Shown here: positions 15,964 through 23,848 of the stretch, in pieces
How positions within the stretch are numbered: the stretch's first letter is position 1
Layout: every line of letters begins with the position of its first letter
Assembly (NCBI GenBank): GCA_021828185.1
Contig: JAKASI010000001.1
Location: 558,001 to 622,000, forward strand
Direction: 5' to 3'
Source: an archaeon
GTDB taxonomy: Archaea > Thermoproteota > Nitrososphaeria > Nitrososphaerales > UBA183
DNA length: 64,000 nt
Translations under genes and position numbers: made by a program
Notes under the pieces: model-generated
Databases searched by the model: none
What the model was told of the DNA's origin: nothing
Seen by the model: only the letters and a program-made list of their open reading frames with translations

Positions 15964-17544
15964 TCACCGCTTCGGCGCTGCCGCCTGCTCGCTCAAGCTC
16001 AGGAAGGGCCTGGGGAGGTCGGCCATCGCATTGACTATCAGATCGGCGAGTCCCCCGTAGCTTACGTTGTAATCCTTGTCGAGCCGGAAGTGCGCGATGA
16101 TGTCCCTCAGCTCCCCCTTGCAGTTGCTGCACGGTGCGCACACATACTTGGGGACGGGCTTGGCCAGCTCAGGCTTGAAGGCGTCCATAATCTGCTTGAC
16201 CTTCATCCTCGAGAAGACCTTGTACTTCGCCTGGTCGAAGTTGTACGAATGCATGATTGCAAACCCCGACCCGCCCCCGCAGCAGTAGTTGCACACGCCG
16301 TGCGGCTCCATCTCCCTGAAGCCGGGAGCGACTCTTCTGAGGACCTTCCTTGACGACTCGACTATGCCCGCCAGCCTCACGATGTTGCAGGGGTCGTGAA
16401 GGGTCACCGGGAAGTCGTTCCTCACGGGGTCGAGGTCCAGCTTGCCACTCTCGACTATCTCGGCGAGCAGGGGCAGGACGCTTTCCCGGGGCACGAAGTT
16501 GTCTTCTGTGAGAAGCCTTTCGGCTGTGACGACGAGGGCCTTTGTGGCGTGTCCGCACTCTCCTACCACGATGCGGTTTACCCCCAGCTTCCTCGCGACC
16601 TCCACATGCTTCAGCGCTACCCTGGCAAGCTGGACGTCGTCATACCACACCCCATAGTTCGCAGCATCATAGCCCACCTTGTCGCTGCTCATGGTCCAGC
16701 TCAGCCCGGCTTCTTCGAAGATTATCGCGAACGCCTCGGGGTTCTCCGGCCAGGAGAGGAACTCTCCTGCGTTGTGGATGAGGAGTATGTCCGCCCCTTT
16801 CTGGTCCACAGGTATCCCGATCCTCTTGCCGGTCCTTTCGTAGATGTCGTCCTCCATGAACTTGACCATCCTCCTGAATCCGTCTGGGTTCATCCCGGTC
16901 GAAGAGCCCACCTCAAGTTGTAGCACCGAGCCCCTTTGGTGCAGCTCCTTGGCGGCGATTCCGAGCTCCTGGCTCGCGATCTTCCTAATCTCCCGAGCGA
17001 TCAGCCCGTTGTCCACCCCTATGGGGCATGCCTGGGCGCAGCGTCTGCACAGATTGCACCTGTAGGAGAGCTCGATGAGCCTTGAAATCAGCTCCCAGGT
17101 CACGTCGATGTCCCCGGTCGTGAAAGACTTCAGCGCCCTCCCCGTCCTCGTGAAGTACCTCCTGTATATTCTCCTCAGAATCTCGGTCCTGTAGAGCGGG
17201 CTGTATACCGGGTTCTTGTTGGCCCCCAGATAGACGTGGCAGGCGTCGGCGCAGGCGCCGCACCGTTCGCAGAAATCCAGCGTTAGGAGCACTTCGCGAA
17301 GGAAGGTCCAGTTGCCTTCGGCAGTAAGCTCCTTTTCAAGGCCCTTCAGGAACTTCTGGACCAGCTCCTTCTTCTGCTCCTCGGTCTTCGGTCTGGGGAT
17401 CCCGACGGCTGCGAATCCATCCAGGCTGAAGTCGTAGTTGTCGACCCAGGCTTTCGGGGGCTCTTTCAGAGGGGGCTCCTGCACGGAGTCCAGCTTCATG
17501 ACGTTGTCAAGGTCGACCCTGGTGACCTGATCCTTCTTCCACAT
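15964..17544 (-). CDS. dsrK: DsrK iron-sulfur subunit (copy 2)
   Basis: From ATG 17544 (MWKKDQVTRVDL) this is a 526-residue protein; a longer frame to 17595 would overlap dsrM2. It carries two ferredoxin motifs (CERCGACADACH and CNLCRRCAQACP) and two CCG domains (GECGHATKAL, DPCNIVRLAG, NYCCGGGSGF, CAPCSNCKGEL). The long N-terminal region with PPKAWVDNYDFSLDGF is typical of DsrK from sulfate reducers. It should reduce the DsrC trisulfide with electrons from DsrM. It is downstream of dsrM2, 10 bases apart, and tail to tail with the DsrE-like gene. Confidence 0.9.
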   Translation of the reverse strand: MWKKDQVTRVDLDNVMKLDSVQEPPLKEPPKAWVDNYDFSLDGFAAVGIPRPKTEEQKKELVQKFLKGLEKELTAEGNWTFLREVLLTLDFCERCGACADACHVYLGANKNPVYSPLYRTEILRRIYRRYFTRTGRALKSFTTGDIDVTWELISRLIELSYRCNLCRRCAQACPIGVDNGLIAREIRKIASQELGIAAKELHQRGSVLQLEVGSSTGMNPDGFRRMVKFMEDDIYERTGKRIGIPVDQKGADILLIHNAGEFLSWPENPEAFAIIFEEAGLSWTMSSDKVGYDAANYGVWYDDVQLARVALKHVEVARKLGVNRIVVGECGHATKALVVTAERLLTEDNFVPRESVLPLLAEIVESGKLDLDPVRNDFPVTLHDPCNIVRLAGIVESSRKVLRRVAPGFREMEPHGVCNYCCGGGSGFAIMHSYNFDQAKYKVFSRMKVKQIMDAFKPELAKPVPKYVCAPCSNCKGELRDIIAHFRLDKDYNVSYGGLADLIVNAMADLPRPFLSLSEQAAAPKR

Positions 17545-17554
17545 GTCACTGATC

Positions 17555-18535
17555 TTAGTCAGCTTGGGCGACCTCCTTCCAATTCGCGCCCTCACGGATG
17601 TGGGGCGCGGACCATGGAACGCTCATCCCCAGGTTCTTCCCCACCCTCGAGCCGATCTCACCGTTGAACCTCCCTCCCTGCATCGAGGGCTCGCTCTCCC
17701 ACAGAACCTTATGATAGGTGAAGTACTTTCCGAAGAAGTGCAGAATCCTCGTGAAAGGGATGTAGACCACGAACGACAGCAGCAGGGCGAGTTGGGCCAA
17801 TATCTGCGGGGTTGCGACTTCCGTGAGCGTCTGCAGATATTGGGCAGGGAAAGCGGCGATGGCCCCACCCCCGGTTATCAGGTACATCATCAGGGACCGC
17901 GCCACGTTGAAGGTCGGGTCTACCGTCAGGGCGACGGCCCCGGACGCTATGACGGCGAAGGCGAAAATGAGGTTGAAGTAGTCGACCGAGGAAGAGAGGT
18001 CCCTTATCTTGGCCTCCTGATGTCTCGTCACCAGGAGCCCAATGCACCCCACGGCCGCTGCGGTCACTCCCACATATCCGAGCCCGATCGTGAGGTAGAA
18101 GAGCGCCTCAGACGCCAGGGTCGGATAGGCCGACCAGGACACCGCGGAGACCGGGAAGAAGAAGAGCTGGGTGATTCCCCCAAGCAGAACCAGGACAAGC
18201 CAGCCGAGTATGAGATAGATGCCTCCGTGGAACAGGAAGCTGAAGTACCAGACGCTCCTCTTGTTCCGATAGAGCCTCTTTATGAAGAGCATCTCCTCGA
18301 AGAGCTCCTTCAGCTCGGCGGCTCTGCTTCTTGAGGGGGGTTTCTTCCACCACTCCGCCTCCTCGAGGAATGACCCGCCGTGTTCCCTCTGCCCCTCGCT
18401 GGGCACAGGGTAGAGCTCCCACCTCAGCCCCAGAGGCACGTTGGCGTACTTCCTCATCTTGAAGGCCGAAGCGAGCGCGAAGAACAGGAGCGCTGCATAG
18501 CAGGCTGCCGCGACGCCGGCTTCGACCGAGGTCAT
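17555..18535 (-). CDS. dsrM: DsrM membrane cytochrome b subunit (copy 2)
   Basis: This 326-residue protein has five to six hydrophobic helices of the NarI/DsrM group, with His-containing segments FHGGIY, TRHQEAK and ILHFFGKYFTYHKVLW that fit haem b ligands. A cytoplasmic charged region follows the first helix (about residues 27-85). It should take electrons from menaquinol for the downstream DsrK. It is divergent from dsrA, and the 23-base inverted repeat lies 34 bases upstream of its start. No DsrJ, DsrO or DsrP gene accompanies it, so this is the two-subunit DsrMK form. Confidence 0.88.
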   Translation of the reverse strand: MTSVEAGVAAACYAALLFFALASAFKMRKYANVPLGLRWELYPVPSEGQREHGGSFLEEAEWWKKPPSRSRAAELKELFEEMLFIKRLYRNKRSVWYFSFLFHGGIYLILGWLVLVLLGGITQLFFFPVSAVSWSAYPTLASEALFYLTIGLGYVGVTAAAVGCIGLLVTRHQEAKIRDLSSSVDYFNLIFAFAVIASGAVALTVDPTFNVARSLMMYLITGGGAIAAFPAQYLQTLTEVATPQILAQLALLLSFVVYIPFTRILHFFGKYFTYHKVLWESEPSMQGGRFNGEIGSRVGKNLGMSVPWSAPHIREGANWKEVAQAD

Positions 18536-18568
18536 CGTAACGATTAGCTGAGAACGTCTAATACGAGT

Positions 18569-18591
18569 TATTCTCCGAAATGTGTGGAATA
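18569..18591. promoter_or_regulatory. Imperfect inverted repeat between dsrM2 and dsrA, candidate operator
   Basis: It has the same length (23 bases) and the same outer bases (TATTC ... GTGGAATA) as the repeat at 13354-13376, with 15 of 23 positions identical. It sits 34 bases from the dsrM2 start and 46 bases before the chosen dsrA start. It overlaps an ATG at 18580 that would otherwise extend dsrA. Confidence 0.6.
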
Positions 18592-18636
18592 ATCGTTTTC
18601 TACCTCAGGGGTCAGTTCGGAAGTGCGTTGAGCTCA

Positions 18637-19848
18637 ATGGAAGAGAAGAACGACGACACGAAGATTCTCGAGACCTACGAAAAAGGGCCGTGGCCAAGCC
18701 ATGTCACCGAACTTAGGAACACCACCTACCCTCTGGGGTACTACGCCCGCGGGGTGAAAGAGAAATACACGCCATGGTACAGCGGGTCCTTCAAGGTCAA
18801 GTACGTCTTCAGCGGAATCCTCGCTAGAAGGACAAGAGATGGGAAAGCGTCCGAGGTGCACTTCAGGACCTATTCGCCTTCCGGGCGGTTCCTCTCCACT
18901 TCTTACATGAAGAAGATCGCGGACATCGCTGACAAGTACGGAATCGGCCTTGTGGAGTTCGGTGGCAACACCGGAGCCATTGTGATAAACATCATCCCTG
19001 AGAAAGCAGATGAAGCGGTGGACGTCATAAGGAACTACCTCGGCTCCGACGTCGGCGGCTCCGGGGACACCTTCAGGGAATCGTACGCCTGCCCCGGTCC
19101 GGCGCTGTGTGAGTACGCGTGCTTCGATACCATTGCAGCCATGGACTACTTCAGAAGCCATCCTGAAATCTACCGGTACCTGAATCTTCAGATGTTCCCC
19201 TACAAGCTCAAGATGAAGTTCAGCGGCTGTCCGATGGACTGCTCGACTTCAAACACGCGGTCTGACTTTGGGTTCATAGGGACCTGGGTCGGAGCCCCGG
19301 ACATCGACCAGGACGCGCTCAGGAGCATGGTGAACTCAGGCAAGGTCGACCCCCGAAAGCTTGCAAGAGACTGCCCCTCGGGGGCGATGACCTGGGACGG
19401 CGAGCGGAGAGAGATGAGGGTCGAAGGAGACAAGTGCCTGAAGGCGATGAACTGCATAAAGACAGCGTTCCCTGCGATAAAGCCCGGCAAGAACCGGAAG
19501 GTAGCCCTCCTCGGCGGCGGCCATGCCCAGGGCCATTATGGGCCCAGGCTGAGCTGGGGGTATGCCCTCCTGGACAATCCTGAGGAGGCGCTCCCGTTCA
19601 TAGTCGAGGTGATTTCGAAATATGTCGAGACGGCACCCAGACGCCACAGGATGGCTGACATGATCATGAGGAACGGATACAGGGTGGTCGGAGACGTCGT
19701 CCAGAAGACGTTGCCGGACAAACCAAAGGCAACGCCCTCCTCTCATCCCAGGTTTACGACCGGAATCGTGCTGACCGAGGACGAACGTGAAGGGCTGAAG
19801 GAGTGGTCGACAATGCTTGTGCAGAAGTACGAAGGGAGGAGGAACTGA
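18637..19848 (+). CDS. dsrA: Dissimilatory sulfite reductase alpha subunit
   Basis: From ATG 18637 (MEEKNDDTKILETYEKG) this is 403 residues, normal for DsrA; the ATG at 18580 lies in the operator. Siroheme and [4Fe-4S] ligands appear as C152-x5-C158 (CPGPALC) and C198-x3-C202 (GCPMDC). The inserted ferredoxin domain keeps C246 (DCPSGAM), C267 and C273 (CLKAMNC), but position 270 is Ala where DsrA normally has the middle Cys of C-x2-C-x2-C. DsrAB reduces sulfite to a DsrC-bound trisulfide in the cytoplasm. dsrB follows three bases later, then dsrC and dsrN. Confidence 0.95.
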   Translation: MEEKNDDTKILETYEKGPWPSHVTELRNTTYPLGYYARGVKEKYTPWYSGSFKVKYVFSGILARRTRDGKASEVHFRTYSPSGRFLSTSYMKKIADIADKYGIGLVEFGGNTGAIVINIIPEKADEAVDVIRNYLGSDVGGSGDTFRESYACPGPALCEYACFDTIAAMDYFRSHPEIYRYLNLQMFPYKLKMKFSGCPMDCSTSNTRSDFGFIGTWVGAPDIDQDALRSMVNSGKVDPRKLARDCPSGAMTWDGERREMRVEGDKCLKAMNCIKTAFPAIKPGKNRKVALLGGGHAQGHYGPRLSWGYALLDNPEEALPFIVEVISKYVETAPRRHRMADMIMRNGYRVVGDVVQKTLPDKPKATPSSHPRFTTGIVLTEDEREGLKEWSTMLVQKYEGRRN

Positions 19849-19851
19849 AGC

Positions 19852-20982
19852 ATGACGACCCAGGGGTTCACCTTCGATCCCGCTGAAAGGACCAACAAGA
19901 GGCTCCCGATGCCGAGCGCAAGCCAGCTGCCGGAGCTCGTACGACGGAACTACGGGGCCTGGGCCGACAGGAAGTTCCATGGAAGCGGAATAATCGAGCA
20001 CATATCAAAGACGGGCGAGAGCCTGTTCACCATCAAGGTGGGGCTCCCACCCAACTCGAGGCTGAGTTCGAAGACCCTCAGGAAGATAATCGAGGTCGCA
20101 GACACCTACGGCATCAAGTCCGTAAGGGCGACCAGGGGCATGAACCTCGAATTCTTGGCAGACTCTCTCGACAATGCCAGGAAGATTGTCGAAGAGATGA
20201 AGCAGGCTGGCTTCCCCGCTGGAGGGTGGAAGAACTCGCTCTGGCATGTGACTTCGTGCACCGCCTACCTGACCTGTACCACGGCGGTCGTGGACGCGCC
20301 GACGATTACGAAGGTCCTCTCCGACAAGCTCTTCCCCTACTTCACCGGGCAGGCGCAGCTCCCCGCCAAGCTGATGTTGTTCGTCTCGGGGTGCACGAAC
20401 GTCTGCGCCGGGACGCTCGGAGGCGACATTGCGCTCGTGGGGCACTGGGGACAGGTGCCGAAACCCGACCCTGAAAGAATCAAGTTCTGTCTGCCCACGA
20501 GCGCGGAGGCGCTGAAGAATGTGACGCCAGACGTCGCGGCTGTGTGCCCTGTAGGTGCGGTGAAGCTCTCGGCGACAGAGGAGGGCAAGGTCGCGATACA
20601 CATAGACGAGAAGAAGTGCATAGCCTGCGGAAGGTGCAAGAACGTCTGCGACTACTTTGACTGGGATCCTGACAAGATAGGGGTGGCGATATTCATAGGC
20701 GGGAAGACCAGCAACACTGGGTCGGGGCCGAGGCTAGGGTACAGGGTCATCCCGTGGGTGCCGGTCACTCCGCCGGACTACAAGGAGATAACAGCCGCGG
20801 TGACCGAGATAATCGAACTCTGGAAGTCGACCGCCCAGGAAGGTGAGAGGCTCGGAGACACCATAGACAGGGTCGGGGTCGGCAAGTTTACCGAGATGCT
20901 TGGCGTCCCCGTGAGCAGGCACAACATGCCGGCGCAGGTCGACTGGAACTTCGGCGTGAGGCAATTCGTGAAATACGTATGA
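19852..20982 (+). CDS. dsrB: Dissimilatory sulfite reductase beta subunit
   Basis: This 376-residue protein starts at ATG 19852, three bases after dsrA. Cluster ligands appear as C136-x5-C142 (CTAYLTC) and C181-x3-C185 (GCTNVC). The ferredoxin domain has a full set, C256, C259, C262 and C266 (CIACGRCKNVC). Typical DsrB instead has a CC-x3-C second motif without C-x5-C, so this copy looks like the ancestral sulfite-reductase pattern. DsrB carries the catalytic siroheme in the alpha2-beta2 complex. The N-terminal substrate-region Arg/Lys-rich strands (VRATRGMNLEF) are present. Confidence 0.95.
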   Translation: MTTQGFTFDPAERTNKRLPMPSASQLPELVRRNYGAWADRKFHGSGIIEHISKTGESLFTIKVGLPPNSRLSSKTLRKIIEVADTYGIKSVRATRGMNLEFLADSLDNARKIVEEMKQAGFPAGGWKNSLWHVTSCTAYLTCTTAVVDAPTITKVLSDKLFPYFTGQAQLPAKLMLFVSGCTNVCAGTLGGDIALVGHWGQVPKPDPERIKFCLPTSAEALKNVTPDVAAVCPVGAVKLSATEEGKVAIHIDEKKCIACGRCKNVCDYFDWDPDKIGVAIFIGGKTSNTGSGPRLGYRVIPWVPVTPPDYKEITAAVTEIIELWKSTAQEGERLGDTIDRVGVGKFTEMLGVPVSRHNMPAQVDWNFGVRQFVKYV

Positions 20983-21083
20983 CCCACTCCTACCCACTCC
21001 TGCGGAGAGCTGCGGCGACTTCTCTCCTCTTGCGTCCGAACGTTTATGTGTGGCAGGGTGCAGATTGCGAGTAGCGAAAGAAC

Positions 21084-21419
21084 ATGTCAATAAGCCTGCC
21101 CGGTGAATACGAGGTGAACGGAAAGAAAATAACCGTGGACGAGGACGGATTCCTCCAGAATCCTGAAGCGTGGGACGACAAGGTGGCCGAATGGATGGCT
21201 GTCAACCTCGAAGGCGTCTCGCAGCTTACAGAGAGACACTGGAAGCTTGTGAAGTATCTGAGAGGATACTGGGAGACGTACGGTGTCTGCCCACCCTTGA
21301 GGATGCTGACCAAGGAGAACAACGAGACGCTTGAGAGCATCTACGAGCTCTTTCCGGACGGGCCCGCGATGGGAGCTTGCAAAGTCGCCGGAGCCCCCAA
21401 GCCGACTGGCTGCGTCTAA
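21084..21419 (+). CDS. dsrC: DsrC sulfur carrier protein
   Basis: This 111-residue protein has the DsrC/TusE fold: VDEDGFLQNPEAWDDKVAEWMA at the N-terminus, then LTERHWKLVKYLRGYW and a flexible C-terminal arm. The arm keeps both redox cysteines, C99 and C110 (the penultimate residue), ten residues apart, so it is a true DsrC able to form the trisulfide, not a TusE-like single-Cys protein. It accepts sulfur from DsrAB and is reduced by DsrK. It lies about 100 bases after dsrB; a TATA-like CGTTTATGTG near 21040 could give it its own promoter. Confidence 0.95.
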   Translation: MSISLPGEYEVNGKKITVDEDGFLQNPEAWDDKVAEWMAVNLEGVSQLTERHWKLVKYLRGYWETYGVCPPLRMLTKENNETLESIYELFPDGPAMGACKVAGAPKPTGCV

Positions 21420-22759
21420 TGCGCGAGACTTGCGGCGTCCCGAGGATCGTCGTCTCCTCTTGCCAGGGCAAGGCGGGGAAGACCACAGCCACCCTTTCCC
21501 TCTACGCCTCTCTGACGAGGGCGGGCTACAGGGTCTCGATGTTCAAGGTCGGACCTGACTTCATCGACCCAAGCTACCACCAGGCTGTGTCGGGCAGACC
21601 AAGCAGAAACCTGGATCACTTCCTGATGGGGGACAAGGTCACTGAGAGGTTCTGCGAGTATTCGGCCGGGAGCGACGTCGCTCTGATAGAAGGAGTGCAC
21701 AGCCTGTATGACAGCATGGACGGCTATTCCGAAGAGGGGAGCACTGCTCAGGCCGCGAAGCTGCTCAGGGCTCCCATACTGCTCGTCATCAACGGCGAGA
21801 GGGTCAACAGGACAGCCACAGCGTTGGTCCTGGGCCTGAAGGCCTTTGACCCAGCCGTCAGGATTGGCGGCGCCTTCCTGACCAACGTCACCGAAGGGCA
21901 GGCCGAGAAGATCAGGGGGCCGCTGGAGAGCATGGGAGTCCCAGTCCTGGGGACTCTCTTCAGGAGCAAGCCAATCCAGGAAACGATGCAATACAGGCAC
22001 CTGGGGCTGATTCACATGCAGGAAAGAGACGGGTCAGCCCTCAACGCCGTCACGACGGCGAGCTCGCGCATAGATTCCTCCGGAATGGTCGCCATGGCGA
22101 AGGACCTCTCCGGACCGCTGGAGTACACGCAGCCGCAGGACCGCGGGGAGTCCAGGACTCCGAGGCCAAAGATAGCAATAGCCCATGGGAGGGCATTCTC
22201 GTTCAATTACCCGGAGACAGTCGAGAGGGCGGCGCAGCTCGGCGACGTGAGGTTCTTCGACCCGGAGACTGACCAGGAGGTCGATGCCGAGCTGGTGATC
22301 ATGGGAGGAGGCTTCCCTGAAATCTACGCTGAGGCTCTCGAAAAGAACAAACCAATGATGGCGTCTGTCAGAAGGTTCGCCGAAAGAGGTGGGATTCTGT
22401 ACGCTGAATGCGGGGGATTGACCTACCTGTCAGACAGTCTCAGGTACAGGGGAGTCGAGTACAACATGGTGGGAATCTTCGATGCGGCCGGCATCCTCCA
22501 CGACAGACGAGTGGGGCACGGGTACGTCTGGGGGAAGCTCGAGAAAGACACCCTGCTCGGACGAAAGGGGGACGAACTCAAGGGGCACGAATTCCATTAC
22601 ACAGAACTCAGGACTAGCCTGGACACTGCTTTCAGGTATGAAAGGGGGAGGGGAATCAGCGGGCGAGACGGATTGACGTACAAGAACGTCTACGCGCACT
22701 TCATGCACCTGCACCCCGCTTCCCACGATTTCGTAGGGAGACTGGTCCAGCAGCTCTGA
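21419..22759 (+). CDS. dsrN: DsrN, siroheme amidase (cobyrinate a,c-diamide synthase family)
   Basis: From ATG 21419, which overlaps the dsrC stop by one base, this is a 446-residue CbiA-type enzyme. The N-terminal P-loop is QGKAGKTTATLSLYA, with DFIDPSYHQ and LIEGVHSLYD typical of the ATP-binding half. The C-terminal half is a class I glutaminase-like domain with catalytic Cys in LYAECGGLTYL and a late His (MHLHPAS). DsrN proteins amidate siroheme for DsrAB using glutamine and ATP. Its place directly after dsrC favours DsrN over a cobalamin role, and no other cob/cbi genes except the methyltransferase are nearby. Confidence 0.9.
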   Translation: MRETCGVPRIVVSSCQGKAGKTTATLSLYASLTRAGYRVSMFKVGPDFIDPSYHQAVSGRPSRNLDHFLMGDKVTERFCEYSAGSDVALIEGVHSLYDSMDGYSEEGSTAQAAKLLRAPILLVINGERVNRTATALVLGLKAFDPAVRIGGAFLTNVTEGQAEKIRGPLESMGVPVLGTLFRSKPIQETMQYRHLGLIHMQERDGSALNAVTTASSRIDSSGMVAMAKDLSGPLEYTQPQDRGESRTPRPKIAIAHGRAFSFNYPETVERAAQLGDVRFFDPETDQEVDAELVIMGGGFPEIYAEALEKNKPMMASVRRFAERGGILYAECGGLTYLSDSLRYRGVEYNMVGIFDAAGILHDRRVGHGYVWGKLEKDTLLGRKGDELKGHEFHYTELRTSLDTAFRYERGRGISGRDGLTYKNVYAHFMHLHPASHDFVGRLVQQL

Positions 22760-22820
22760 TCCCCGTTTGTTCGGCGGCCCGCCTTCTCCACTCCCCTCCG
22801 GTTGGAGCGAGGAGTTGAAC

Positions 22821-23726
22821 TCACGTTCGAGGGGTGGTACGCAGCGCGAATGAAGTCAGGAGGTCGTTCAGAATCTCGCACTTGGGAAATCTGGGCGAGA
22901 CCTCGGTCATGGCGCAGCCTTTGTCGCAAAGCGCGCAGCTGTAAATATACGTTCTTCCCCACTCGGGCTCGTAGCTGATTGCGTAGTCCTCCGATGCGAA
23001 GACCACGGTGTTCCCCTTGCACACCTTCTTCAGCGCCTGGGCGAGAACATACCTAGACGCACACCCGCCGTCTTGGAGACCTTCGTCCGACCGCCGCACA
23101 TCCTCCCGGGCCGGTCTGCTGCCTTCATAGGCGGCCACAGCTGCCGCCAGAACCCAGAGGTCCTGGAAGACCGCCGTATCTTTTTCAGAGGCCACGGCTG
23201 GAAGCAGCCTGAAGAATCGGTCTAGCTTCGGGAAGTGGTCAGCGTCGACCCCCCATTTCCTCCCCAACGACTCTAGCAGTTCCCGATCATCCATGTATCC
23301 TAGGTTCCAGCTGGTGAGGAGGCCTTTGACAGTGGATTCTACAAGACGCCTGCATCTCCGATCCTTGATTTCGCTGGCCGGCCCCGGCCTCACCAGCCCT
23401 TCATGGATGAGCCTGTTCGCCTTCTTGTATGTCAGAGAAAAGGTGTAGGGGACGGTCTTCGCCACTCTGTATATCGACACCGGCTCGTTGTTTATCACAT
23501 ACGCCAGGATGTTCAGAGCCACATCGTCATACTTCGCACTGAAAATCACGTGCACTGCATTCCGCAGAGCCTTCAGGCAAGTGATCTGAGCCGCTTCTTC
23601 TGCTCCCTCTCTGGCGGGCGAAAGTACTTCGTTCATGGGTACCTTCATCAGGGTGCCGTCGCTCATCGTCGCAATGACAAACCTCTGATGCCCGGTGGCT
23701 GACGGGATATCGCAGGCGCTCGCCAT
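22821..23726 (-). CDS. Winged-helix protein with a C-terminal four-Cys motif
   Basis: This 301-residue protein is not recognised by name. Residues about 68-113 (ALNILAYVINNEPVSIYRVA ... KKANRLIHEGLVRPG) look like a winged helix. The C-terminus has C264-x2-C267-x3-C271-x11-C283 (SCALCDKGC ... FPKC), a plausible iron-sulfur or zinc site. The middle is helical. It is encoded opposite dsrN, between the dsr operon and the YeiH transporter. A redox- or sulfite-responsive regulator of the dsr genes is a reasonable hypothesis, but no target binding can be shown here. Confidence 0.6.
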   Translation of the reverse strand: MASACDIPSATGHQRFVIATMSDGTLMKVPMNEVLSPAREGAEEAAQITCLKALRNAVHVIFSAKYDDVALNILAYVINNEPVSIYRVAKTVPYTFSLTYKKANRLIHEGLVRPGPASEIKDRRCRRLVESTVKGLLTSWNLGYMDDRELLESLGRKWGVDADHFPKLDRFFRLLPAVASEKDTAVFQDLWVLAAAVAAYEGSRPAREDVRRSDEGLQDGGCASRYVLAQALKKVCKGNTVVFASEDYAISYEPEWGRTYIYSCALCDKGCAMTEVSPRFPKCEILNDLLTSFALRTTPRT

Positions 23727-23848
23727 TGTCCTTTTCCGTCCTTCTTAGGGAGGCGGACGATAAAAGCGCGTGTGTGAAAATGCCCGCAGGTTAGGGCAAC
23801 GGGCCCGCGGGCTCTGAAGCGTCAAGAAAAAAGGGGACTGGGCCTACG

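Noticed and set aside
18580..18636. Upstream ATG extension of dsrA
   Set aside because: It overlaps the candidate operator and encodes residues not typical of DsrA; ATG 18637 gives the family N-terminus.
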